NCBI GenBank assembly: GCA_004352715.1
Contig: SCFE01000026.1
Location: 1,001,861-1,065,860 of the forward strand
DNA length: 64,000 bases
From: Hofstenia miamia
Taxonomy: Eukaryota > Xenacoelomorpha > Acoela
Direction of reading: 5' to 3'
Made by a program: the position numbers and the translations under genes. The notes below the pieces were generated by a model. The model saw only the letters and a list, made by a program, of their open reading frames with translations. It searched no databases and had not been told where the DNA came from. This document shows, piece by piece, positions 33,792 through 44,792 of this stretch (its first letter is position 1; each line of letters begins with the position of its first letter).

Positions 33792-36289
33792 TTGCACATC
33801 AAAACTTGGAAGGAAAATCATAGTAACAAAGTATTACTTTTGCATCCAGTTTCGCAAAATATGCTTCATATTGACCCAAACATCTTAATTCTAGCAGGGG
33901 ACATTCATTGGAATCCTGGGCCAAAAATTTATGATAATAGTGAACTTTTGCCAATAATAAACAATTTCTCCTCAAATCTAAAGTTTGCTTACATTAATGC
34001 CAGAAGTTTACTGGCACATAAATGGCAATTTCAAGAAATTTTTAATGTCCAATGGCCTAATACAATCTCGGCAATAACTGAAACCTTGTGAAATGTTTAA
34101 CTACAATAAGTCCAATTTCTCAATATTTGCAAAAAACCACTCACATCGTGGAAGAGGACTGATGTTTACTGTGCCAAAATATCTATGTCCAATAAGACGT
34201 GATAATTTGAAACCTTTTGGGTAGAAATCAACAGTAATCAGGATCACCACAATTTGGGAAGTCTTATCAATGTTACGTATTCTCCAAAGAAGCAATTGGG
34301 TAATGAATTTATCACATTCAAGAAAGCAGAAATAATGAATGCATTGGAGTATAAAAATGAAGTATTTATCTTAGGTGATTTCAATATAAATTTGCTAATG
34401 GAAATAGAATCCAATTTTGCCAAAGTAAATGACCCATTTTATTTTTAAGAAAATCAAATGACGTCATTTTCTAAATACATTGACGTAGTCAACGTAGTTG
34501 AAATTGGGAAATTTGTGCACTTTTTTTTTCAAAAAGTGCCAATTTTATTTCACTAATATAAAGTACATTGAAAATGAGTAAGATTTGCCAAAAATTGGTT
34601 TTCCACAAAAAGCCTATTTTTGCCAATTTTCAATTTAAAAATTTTCAACTTTTTAAATTTTACCGCCCATTGCTCCTGAACGCCTTAACCATTTATTGGA
34701 CAGAAAACATCAAGCACTATAATCGATTCCTTGAACAAAACTTTGTAGAAATAAACCTGCCACTGCTATTCAAGGCAAAAGACGGAAATTTGCGTTTATC
34801 TGAAAAGCCCCAACAATTAAAATCACTATTGCACAGTGCCTCTTGACCTTAGCGCTTAAAATAAAAAATGAAAACTTTATTGGAAATATGTGTAACGACC
34901 TAAAGTTAGAGATTGTAAAAAACGGAAATACCAACACGCAATAGTGCTTTAATTGCCCACCTGATAACAAATGTTCTTTGTAATACTTTTGTTTTCAACT
35001 CTGTTTATGACCACTTCCTTTGCATATATATCACAAATTTCTGTTTTCCATCAACAATTACAAAGCAGTACCTTATAGAGATTCTAAGCACTTTTCTGAT
35101 GAAAGATTTAGAAAAGAACTACACACACTGGATGATGTGAACAAAACGATAGAGTTCTTGATAAAAGAACTGAAGCATGCCATTGATAAATTTGCTCCAA
35201 AAAGATTTAAGTACATAAAACCAAATATACGCTATTGTTACAAGAGCAGAGAAGTCATGAAGCAAGAAGAGTTTAAACGGAAAGCTTGGTATAACCTAAA
35301 CTCTTCAGATCCAACCAACGTCTTACATCATGTAAAGTAAAATGGAAATTTGTCAACAAATTCACAAATCGAGATAAGGGTTTAAATTGTACAATTTGAA
35401 ATTTAAAAATAAAGGAAAAGTTAACTTCAAATACTACAGAGATTGCAGATCATTTGACTAATGTTTTTAAAAATCAAGGTATTTACAAGGGCCAAAGTCT
35501 TATGAGGACACCTGCTACTAATCAGACTGTGAAATTTTCATTTAGTTATATTACAAGATTTGAATTACAGAAGATAGTGCAAGAACTTGATGCCAATAAA
35601 TCAAGCGGAAGCCTAGGTATTTTGGTTTTCATAATAAAAAATACCTAAAAACACTTTGAGGAGCACTTGTGCTTTATCTACAACTGCGCAATTCATACAA
35701 ACACCTTTCCAAGTTCTCTAAAAATGCTGATATTACTCCAATATTCAATAAAGGAAAACCCCAGCTTGCAGAAAATTACAGGCCTATAGCTATTACTAAT
35801 CCATTTGCGAAGACTTTAGAAAAATTATTGAACAAGCAGATAATAGCTTATCGAAATAGGGACGAAATTTTTGTCTAGCAAACAATTTGGATTCAGGAAA
35901 GGTTTCAGTACAAACGATGCACTACTTGCAATTAGGGAAAAAATTCGTTTAACCTTAAATAAAAACGTTTGTACAGCTGTGGCGCTCTTAGACATAAGCA
36001 AAGCGTTTGATAGCCTAGATTTTACAATTCTAGATAGTAAGTTAAAAGAATTTGGTTTTGATACAGAATCTCGCATGCTCTACATAGTTTTTTATCTGGC
36101 AGTAAGCAAAGGGTGTGTAAAGAAAACGTCTATTCTGGCTATGTCACTATATTTAAAGGTGTTCCACAAGGAACAGTACTGGGCCTGATTCTTTTCGCAT
36201 TGTATGTTAATGATATGCTTAATATCATTAATCTTGATATTTTTTAATATGCTGATTATAGAATCATCACTCTGGCCAAAGATGTGCAT
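33792..36289 (+). pseudogene. CR1/L2-like LINE ORF2 (endonuclease + reverse transcriptase), broken
   Basis: Successive frames give the APE endonuclease start (LAGDIHWNPGP, FAYINARSLLAHK, ISAITETL), the endonuclease motif VFILGDFNIN near 34360, a linker with HAIDKFAPKRFKY at about 35190, and the reverse transcriptase blocks VQELDANKSSG, NYRPIAITNPFAKTLEK, KQFGFRKGFSTNDALL, VALLDISKAFDSLD and FKGVPQGTVLG. The catalytic YADD box is YADY at about 36250. Many stops and shifts separate these pieces. Confidence 0.9.
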
Positions 36290-37416
36290 TAATCCATTAC
36301 TATTTATAGATATTGAACTACAGTTTCTTTCAATCAGGGTAATGTCTAACTAATCTAACTTTCGTTGTCTCATGTACACTGTATCTCTTTCTATATGCCA
36401 AAACTATATTCAGCATCCATAAAATCTAAGAGTAACATGTAACAGCCATGATTTAGGTAACTGTATGAGAGAGACTCCAGCTAACAATGGGCCCACTGCC
36501 TGAAGCAGTATCTGATCACCAAGAAGCTATCCGCCAAGCTGTAGTAGAGTGAGGTTCCATCGATCAACTCAGCTCATTCTCAAAAGACTATTTTTATTAT
36601 GTGTACCCTAACTAGGTGATAAAGAAAGGACACTATTCGACTTAATATCTCATTCTCATTACTGTGTAACTTAAACAATATAATTAGGCAACCGTTCAGT
36701 GACACTAACTGCTGATAATAAAAACTAATTACTAAATAAAGCAGCAGTTCCCTACCGTACATATAAGATATAAATAAAATCACTAAGTACGGATACTAGC
36801 TGCAACGAAATAAAAAAGAGTTAAGACTACCTACAAGTAAGTGCAGCTTCCTAACCTAATGGTAAAAACTAGATATAAAATAACAACAATATATACAACG
36901 TCGTTTTCAGTCTTTTTATAGGTCTAATACCGTTAGTAATTTGGATCTAAAATAAGATAGGTAATAACTAACACTCCTAAAGTTGGCCATCTCGCCTTAT
37001 TGTACATTCATTACTACATGTAGTTCCGCAAGCAATCGATAGCCAGCTAGGCAATAAGTAAAAAACCCTTATACCTATGCATAACTTAGATGTATTGCTC
37101 CGATCTAGGCAACAACTATTCATTTTAATAAATAAACAGGTAACAAAATATAAGTGAGTAACAAGGAGTTAATTCTCCATCAATATTTCTTTTTACATTT
37201 TTCCTATTTATAGCAAAGTTTTATAAACATATTTATCATTACACAAATACCTGTCACCGTTTTGTGTTGCCAACGTAGAAAAAGTTCTGCGTTAACATGG
37301 CGGTATCAAAATCGACGTGGAGCTTTACTGTCCACATGTGATTTGTCAAAAAGTTAAGGTGGCAAATAATTGTTTTACAAAATTGATTACAAATTCAAAT
37401 TACATGACTTGGTTTT
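36290..37416. other. Unassigned 1.1-kb block between LINE fragments
   Basis: It separates two pieces of reverse transcriptase and has no coding capacity. Its word usage (CTAACCTAA, ATAACAACAATATA) recalls 13226-13760. It could be a solo LTR or other non-coding insertion, but no terminal repeats or target duplication could be fixed. Confidence 0.3.
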
Positions 37417-38277
37417 GTGTTAATTCAACAAAGTACAAAATTAATGAAATCAATTAATATGGGATTCGATCTTAGTTTCTTTTCTGTAGTTTTGTTCTTT
37501 TGTTGGATTATGGTACATGATGACACTTGTCTTGTTATTAGTCATGTAAATCCAAAAATAGCAACAAGAAATTTTCAATTAAGCATCAAAAACATTACAA
37601 AATATTTCATGCAAAATAAATTAGCATTAAGTGTAGGGAAATTCAATTTATGATATTTACACCAAATGAATGTCGGACTTTAGCCATATCTAGGAGTTCC
37701 TATAGATTCACAACAGAATTTTTCAAATTTAATTTCCAAAAAAATCAAAGCGATGTCAGTAGGGATCCATTATTTAAGACAAATTAGAGATATTAGTAGA
37801 GATAAACAATTCATATATGTATTCCTTATTTACAATTACAACTATACATGCACTCTTCTAAACAGCTTGTCTGTGCTACAATAGTAGGGAATTAATGTGA
37901 AATTTAACAACAATTTTCCAAATTTGCAAACAAGCAGTTGGTGATAAACTATGAACTTCAAATTCGGTTCCCAAAACATACTACAATTTATGAAAGTTTG
38001 CTGGTATTTTACAAATATTTAAACTTAAATTCTAGTTTCCCATCAACAAAATTTTTGAAAGGCACAATAACATATAATAAACGTGTAGGTGTGCGTATAC
38101 TTAATGAAAAAATCAATTGTCACAGACTTGCAGATTGTGGAATAGGTTGGAGAAGCCAATTAGAAATTCCCCTAAAATAAGAACTTTCAAAAAATTGCTA
38201 AAGGAAAACCTACTTGCCTCACAATATAAATTAAGGTATTCCAAAAAACTACCTACTTGGCAAAACTGGATATAGTG
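37417..38277 (+). pseudogene. LINE ORF2 3' fragment
   Basis: MVHDDTCLVIS (a worn YADD box) is followed by KNITKYFMQNKLALSVGKFN, the region after the catalytic box, and near the end by GIGWRSQLEIPLK and a shifted continuation typical of LINE C termini. Because a YAD-like box already occurs at 36250, this may come from a second element copy. Confidence 0.75.
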
Positions 38278-39251
38278 TAGATATTTTAGTGATATTTGTA
38301 CATTCTAAGTTTTTCTTAATTTATAACTTTATGATCAACTAAAGTTGATGATACTTATTATTAGATTTAAATATAGAAGGAAGTGACCAAAGATCAATAT
38401 CTACATGTAGATTTTGAAATATGAAATTTGTTAGAGATTTCCTGATACTCGTGGGAGTTCATATATCTTAGTTTCTTCTTAATCAAATAACCATATGTAC
38501 CCAAGGACATACCAGGACGCAACTTTGAATAAATGAATAGTCAAAAAATGTTTGGGCTGACATTAAATTGCAAAATATTCAAGAAAATTAAAGTAAGAAA
38601 ATAATTTTATTAATAGGGTTAAATTTTCTCTTCCGTCGCTTGCTCTCTTGATTTGAACCACTTGGATGTGAAGAATGATTAAAACACGACACTTCGCCTT
38701 TAAAAAATACAATGACAAGTCTATTTGTAACTTCTTGTGTTGAAGAGAATTCAAAAAAATAGAACTGATATATTAAATTGAAGCCATTTTTGCAGCAGGT
38801 AGAGCAGTGTGGTCTGCATCGCTTAAAATATATATAGCAGCATTATGTAAAGGAAAGCAACTCCAACGTTGGAATTCGTAAATTACCATTTGACAAAAAT
38901 TCTGTAAAAGGGCGAAATTTCTCCAATTGCGTCTGGCCCGACGCAAAATTTTGCTCAACATAAAACAATACAAAATATAGGAATTAAGGTGTTACCTTAA
39001 AAGATATATATCCAGCAATGTGCAGAAGCGTTGAAAGTTCTGGCTTAAATAAGCAGTATTTGTTTCATTGAATTCCACAATTTCATCAATAGCATTTCCT
39101 TTCGATCGAGATGTGGAAATTTATACATACTTTTTATAAAAATTATTTACTATATATGAATTTACTAAAGCCCAATTTCTGTAAACTTAGTAAACTTAAA
39201 ATGTTGCTCAGGTTAAAATAATTGAACTGTAAAAATATATTTCAAATTTAT
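38278..39251. other. AT-rich spacer
   Basis: Minus-strand ORFs at 38563-38754 and 38773-38973 lie downstream of the THAP exon on its strand but show no domain; they cannot be assigned as further exons. Confidence 0.4.
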
Positions 39252-39536
39252 TTATATGATTTTATAAAAAGGTGCGAAAATGTGGCAGGGCGTACTAAAA
39301 AATGATGGTGGTTTTGCAGGTAGTAAGTGACCTTTCTTTTTTGTAAATTTTGCAGATGTTGGCCAGTGCAATTCACGAACACCCATATTCCGAGTCGGTT
39401 GTTTTATGGTAGAATTATTTGGTAGGGCTTTAATCCACTTATTACGCATGTATTCGTCTGACGGATATGCTGTAAATTTTGATTTTGTGGAATTAAAATT
39501 TGATTTACATAACCCAACGCTGCATTTCCTTACCAT
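39252..39536 (-). CDS. THAP-type zinc-finger exon with one zinc ligand replaced
   Basis: THAP domains are C2CH zinc fingers that bind DNA, found in host regulators and P-element-type transposases. The frame begins MVRKCSVGLCKSN (C5, C10), continues with a basic helix RNKWIKALP (W34) and ends LHWP with H57, followed by a proline-rich PAKPPSFF tail. The third ligand is changed: position 54 is Arg (CGT) in VRELHW where VCELHW is expected; a single base separates the two. The frame probably runs past the end of the exon after residue 80. No downstream exon was identified. It may be a decaying gene, a THAP transposase relic, or carry a sequencing error. Confidence 0.75.
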   Translation of the reverse strand: MVRKCSVGLCKSNFNSTKSKFTAYPSDEYMRNKWIKALPNNSTIKQPTRNMGVRELHWPTSAKFTKKKGHLLPAKPPSFFSTPCHIFAPFYKII

Positions 39537-41742
39537 TGTATGAAATTACCAACTAGTCCAAGCGAGAAGCGATAGAATAATGAGTGCCATATCTCCGTTA
39601 CCTGTTTTAACACAAACTCAGACCACACTATACTTTTTTACTCAACAGCTGTTGTCGCGTCCAAGTGATTTAGTATGTCATTGTATGTAGCTGATAAATA
39701 ATACTATTGTCACTCTAAAATACGAATCCATCCTTCAATTTAGTTTTGTATGGTCCTTAAAGAGCCAGCCATACTGATGCAAAATTACGTTTCCAGTACG
39801 CAGGCAACTTCTTAAGGTCATAAAATTCCGGTTGAGGTCTGTTCAGTTGAAATCTTAAGATTATCGAGCACGTCTAAGTGTTGACTGAGTTTCGTTTGTT
39901 CAGATTCAATGTAAAGTTGTGCGGATAAGGTATTTCTGCTACCCATACAGCACGCCGAACGTTCATATTTACCCATGCCTACCTGTACATGAAGAAGAAT
40001 TGCCACACACGTTCTTATCCGAAGGAGAAGCCTTGCTTTTAATTTACACCAACTAATGCATTAGTCAATAAAACCCAAAAACAAAAAATATACAAGACTA
40101 AAAATCAATTGTTTTACCATATAAGACAAGAAGGCTTTAGACGTTGTTAGCTAAGCGCCAACATGGTTTGGCTGGGACTATGCAGAATAGAGATAGAGTG
40201 CCCTTGGAGAAGAATCATTGTCATGGGAACGCTACAAGTTCAAATTTTTATTTAACGAACTCCCATCCAGCTGCGGTTCTTATCCATTTTGCTAAAATGT
40301 CTTCGGGTTTTACACTCGCTCTTTATCAGAGGGTCTTGATTAGATGCATCTGAAGACATCAATGTTACACGCACTTGATTGCATTTGAATTCGAGCAAGG
40401 GGTAAAAAATAAAACCGATATTAATGCAATCTAACATAATTCAATGACAATAAAAATAGACCACTTCAATTAGGCCCCTGCGAGGGCTCGGACTCGGGCT
40501 CGCGAGCTTTGTTCAAGCTCGGGCTCAAAAAACATTCCGCCGAGCCGAAGTGTGTCATTATGTGAAATAATATCTCGCAGATCACTTTTTCGCACAATTA
40601 AATTTTCAGGCCTTTAGTGTTTACTAAATTGCATTTAAAGTTATGCCTTGTTTATAATTTCCAAGAAAACACGTGTAAAATATATTAACTGTTGGCTTAC
40701 TGTAGCAGCATTCATTTCGATCACAAACAAGTGACATTTAGATCTAGCATCTAGCCCTATGTACAGAGTTGTCCATATTTATAGGAATCCTATTAATTTA
40801 TATATATATATATATATAAATGATTTATTTATAGGAAATTCCTATATATGGATCCTATTAATATAAATAAAATAAATAGCATTTCACTGCATGCAGGGGC
40901 TCCTACGTTGGCGGGTGTCCGATTGGGAGATATATTTGATATATTGTATGATGTATACGCATTATTGTATGGTATACGCATTTTAATGGTATATTGTAAG
41001 GTATATTTAATCAAAATCGAATGGCATCACGCTAATTTATTAATTCCATCTTTTGCCTCAAATCCAATTCCGCTTTCAAGGCTCTTTTTTGCATGCTAAC
41101 GTCTAAGAATGTCATGATCCTTTGAAGGAACCAAAATAAATTTTGATTACCTAGATGAAAAATTATGCCTATAAGAATAAGGCATGAAATGGGTCTTCTG
41201 TGCAGCTGGCATAGAATCGGAAAATTCGACATGCTCTTCTAAGTCAAAGAAAACCAGCCTCGAGAAGTTCCAGATCAGAATCAACATTACCATGAATTAC
41301 AGCTAAGCAGATTGCTTACAAGTACTAGTGATCAGGACTAGGGTCTTCAACTGAGCTTAGAGGGAGTGTTGGAAATAGAGAGAGTTTTCTTATAGCTTCA
41401 ACCTGGCTATATCCCAATCTGACACACTTCAATTTAGCTGTATTCCCATACTCCCACTAAATGTAGATGGGCCACTGGTATCACCATTCAACATTTGATA
41501 GACATGGCGTAAGAGTAGCTCATTCAAATTCAGTAAACAAATAACCTATTGAAGTGGTCGCCTAAAAAACATTTTAATATAGCAACATGTTAGATTAACA
41601 TGAGAAAGATAAAAATTTCCTCCTCTCCAACAAGTACATAATGATCTTCCAATACAGTTTTCTGTTAAATTTTCGTCTTTGCCTGCACAGAACCAATCTT
41701 CCACATTGAGAAACTCCTTTGTGTTTGATAATGTATTCTGAA
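39537..41742. other. Gene-free stretch with GC-rich patch and TA tract
   Basis: At 40478-40560 a run of GAGGGCTCGGACTCGGGCTC-like words recalls the GAGCCGA MITEs but lacks their termini. A (TA)n tract lies at 40800-40819. No gene is recognised. Confidence 0.45.
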
Positions 41743-41864
41743 TATATATATATATATATATATATATNNNNNNNNNNNNNNNNNNNNNNNNNNNNNNNNN
41801 NNNNNNNNNNNNNNNNNNNNNNNNNNNNNNNNNNNNNNNNNNNNNNNNNNNNNNNNNNNNCTGA

Positions 41865-41891
<27 letters not shown>
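41743..41891. repeat. (TA)n microsatellite with 93-N gap
   Basis: CTGAATATATAT occurs on both sides of the gap (41768-41860), so the contig ends probably overlap. Confidence 0.88.
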
Positions 41892-41895
<4 letters not shown>

Positions 41896-41924
41896 TATAT
41901 AGACGTTTTTAGTAAATCTGTCTA

Positions 41925-42115
41925 ATCTGAATTAAATCTATAGTGCTGCAACTTGTTTTTATGATGTCATAATCTAAGCTATCGAATGCCCTGCTGAGAT
42001 CTAAAAATGTTGCACTAGCTGATAATTTTTTAAACCGACAGCATACATTCCGTAAAGATTAGCAGAGCATGGTTTTTACTACATCCCTCTCGAATTCCAA
42101 ATTGATTAGCTGAAT
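41925..42115 (-). pseudogene. LINE reverse transcriptase fragment
   Basis: On the minus strand NQFGIREGCSKNHALL is followed after a shift by SATFLDLSRAFDSLDYDII, the QFGF and LDLSKAFDSLDH blocks of non-LTR reverse transcriptases. Nothing longer can be read. Confidence 0.8.
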
Positions 42116-42616
42116 AATACATTGTGGTCTTTTATAAAATATATAACAATATATTTGACAGAATAGAAACCGTTGAAATGTGTTGAATCATTAAAAAATA
42201 GATGTTATTTCTGCTCTTTTAAGGATTTTCTGCTAAAACAATTGTAAATTTTAGACTTTTGTGCTAAAATCACATATTCAATTGACCTCTATGATCAGAA
42301 GCAAATTCATTTTCAATTATGTCTTACTCCCTCCTATCAAATTGTCAGTGGTTTGAAAAGTTATGATTCTTTGAATAATTTGGAATGCATACTGTTTGCT
42401 GTGAAAGTTAAGTAATGCGAAATGCTAAGTTAAGATTCCAGTTCGCCATTAAATACAATGCTAATAAATTCCAATTTAAGGCTATTCCAATCGTAACTAA
42501 GACTCGCTGTAACACAAAATTTGCAATTTTGAAAAAGTATTCTAAGGTAGCACTTCCTTAATAGGAAAAATATTAGTTTTAGCGTATGGGTAAAGAGTTA
42601 GGTAAGTCACGTGTTT

Positions 42617-42732
42617 TCACTGCATTCCAAGTGGAGTTATGTGATACCCGTCCAATTCGGCATCTAACCATTCAAATTTTTGAATACCATTATTGTAAAT
42701 CCTATTACTGATACCGTTTGGTCCCACCTTAC
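42617..42732 (-). other. Possible orphan exon
   Basis: Between a pyrimidine-poor AG and a TGA the minus strand is open and reads KVGPNGISNRIYNNGIQKF... ending YHITPLGMQ. The composition looks protein-like but no family is recognised. The same place (ATGCAG-GTAAGG) would also serve as a consensus 5' splice donor, so the direction of splicing is uncertain. Confidence 0.25.
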
Positions 42733-43060
42733 CTGCATCTCAAAATGTTTAGAACAAAAAAATACAAGAAAACATAAAATAATCCATCAATTTTTCAAAA
42801 AAAGTTTATACCACTAAAGATTTTTAGAGTAGCACCGCATCGTTAGCGGTACCACACTTTTTAATCTGTAACCGTACCGACGGGACCGGTACCGGTACGG
42901 CAGACCTTTTATTTCAATTCTTAGCCAAAAAAAATTAGATAATTTTGATTAAATTTCCAAAATTTGCTTAAAAAATATTTACAAATGCCTTTCAAAATTT
43001 CAGATGAATTCTTTTTATAGAAAATTAAGTTCAACATGATGCATTCTATTACATCCAAAA

Positions 43061-44185
43061 CTATTTAAACTCAACTGTTGTCAACATTTTTCTAGAAAAT
43101 AAAAGTCTGTGTTTATCACATTTATAAATTTTGTATTGTTTGTCAAGACCCAGCAGTATGTTATCATTTATGTAGATATCATTGGCTCCTTCAATTGCCT
43201 CATGAGTTAACTCCTTAAGTTCTTCACAGGATAAGTTATAACTAGAATTGTTTAATTGAAAATAGTGATGAAGACTTGTGAACAGTATATTAGATGCAGA
43301 CATTAAAGAATTCAACAGATCATCTTCTATCTGGATCCCTAAATCAAAAAATAAGGAAATATATCCATAGAAGGCACTATATAGGAGCAAACTTGACCGC
43401 AAAAATGGATGGTTAATATAATTTTTAAAAGGAGGCTTTAAATTGTTTAGAAAGGTCTGCATCGCCGTAATAATGTTAACATCTTTTCCTGAATCTATTT
43501 TCTGCTTCTTTCCTTCAACGTAAAGTTCATATATCATAAAAAATCTTGAAATGCCTCCATACTTTGATAAAAGAAGAAATATGTTTTCAGAAATGATCTC
43601 TTCATTCAATTTTATTGGTAGACTGTACATATATCTGCATACCGGAAACGCCACACCCATACAAGTTTTTTTTATCATGGCTTGATGCCCACTAAGTATT
43701 TGTTGGAATGAACTCCAATATATCTCCCTCAAAGATTTTTTACACAATTTGTCTACATAAAGATCATGTGAAAATTGAAGAAACATATTTTCTATAATTG
43801 AGATTGATAAGTCGTCTCTTGGCACACTAGTTTTTTCTTTTTGCTTCTGAATTATTGAGGTTTTCAATTTGGCAGTAACGTTCTTGTTTAAAGTCTTTAC
43901 CGAACCTCTAGAACGAAATTTTTCTTTCCGTTTATACACTTCCTTCATTCCAAGTTTCAAGCAAGCATGATATCTACAGTATGTGCAGGATTTCTTACCA
44001 GTCAAGATTTCACAATTGCCTGATTCCTTGCAATTATAATCTGAAAGAGGATTGTTTCGAACTCTGTAGAAGAATCGCTTGCATCCAGCACATAATGTAG
44101 CCCCAAAATGCTTGAAGGTCGTTTGTCCTGAAAAACACACCTGACATGCATTGTTAGTACAGCTAGATGCACTGATCAGCGTCAT
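43061..44185 (-). CDS. Intronless nuclear-receptor-like transcription factor, paralogue B
   Basis: A 374-residue paralogue of the gene at 29398-30528, on the same strand. Zinc ligands fall at the same positions (C14, C17, C32, C35; C52, C58, C67, C70) with the same P-box region CAGCKRFFYR and domain end RYHACLKLGM. The C-terminal half shares VCRYMYSLPIKLNEEIISEN, LLLSKYGGISRF, LLYSAFYGYISLFFD and LSCEELKELTHEAIE with its partner. Divergence is concentrated in the hinge (about 80-125) and the last 30 residues. Both are uninterrupted and share the start context AATTAACAAATGA. Two intact frames after such divergence suggest both are, or recently were, functional. A ligand or target gene cannot be inferred. 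Confidence 0.88.
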   Translation of the reverse strand: MTLISASSCTNNACQVCFSGQTTFKHFGATLCAGCKRFFYRVRNNPLSDYNCKESGNCEILTGKKSCTYCRYHACLKLGMKEVYKRKEKFRSRGSVKTLNKNVTAKLKTSIIQKQKEKTSVPRDDLSISIIENMFLQFSHDLYVDKLCKKSLREIYWSSFQQILSGHQAMIKKTCMGVAFPVCRYMYSLPIKLNEEIISENIFLLLSKYGGISRFFMIYELYVEGKKQKIDSGKDVNIITAMQTFLNNLKPPFKNYINHPFLRSSLLLYSAFYGYISLFFDLGIQIEDDLLNSLMSASNILFTSLHHYFQLNNSSYNLSCEELKELTHEAIEGANDIYINDNILLGLDKQYKIYKCDKHRLLFSRKMLTTVEFK

Positions 44186-44792
44186 TTGTTAATTCAATAT
44201 GCGGTGATGAGATACTAAAATTGTTTACTCAATAACTTAAATAAATATACTTGCCAGTGAACATCTTTAAATGAAATAGTTTTGGAGTGTAGTACTCGAT
44301 TTAAAATGAGAATGTAGATTTATTTCATTAAATGCTTTATGTTTCTTATGATACATTTTAAATGGATAGATTTTTCAATGTATTTTGTTGATGGATTATT
44401 TAAATTTTTTTCAAATTTATAAAAGATTTAAAATCAATTACATTCTGATTGACCATGTAAGTACATGTAATGCTAATATAAAGACATGGTTATGTACAAA
44501 GGTCTTGCCCTAAAAATCACTGCGAGATTCCCCACAAGCTAAACTTTCACTCTACACTACATCACTTGTGGTGTTGTGCGGTGCAGGATGAGAATCGGGT
44601 CGACAACCCTAGATTTGTGGGTGGAATAAAAAATTATACGGATCGGGTTAGCTATAATTGTTAGGGTGAAAGAATATATTAACTGATTTAGGGAACAGCT
44701 TAGGAAGTAAAACATTTGATTCTTTGAAATTCTTAAGGATATTTAATTATTTTTGTATTTTTCGTAGTAGTAGTAGCAGTAAAAAACTTTAA
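44186..44792. other. Upstream region of receptor B
   Basis: AT-rich. Apart from the start-codon context there is no obvious promoter motif and no other gene. Confidence 0.4.

Noticed and set aside
40478-40560. GCTCGG-rich patch as another GAGCCGA MITE
   Set aside because: Lacks the CAGACTTGTC terminus and the family interior; left only as a compositional echo.
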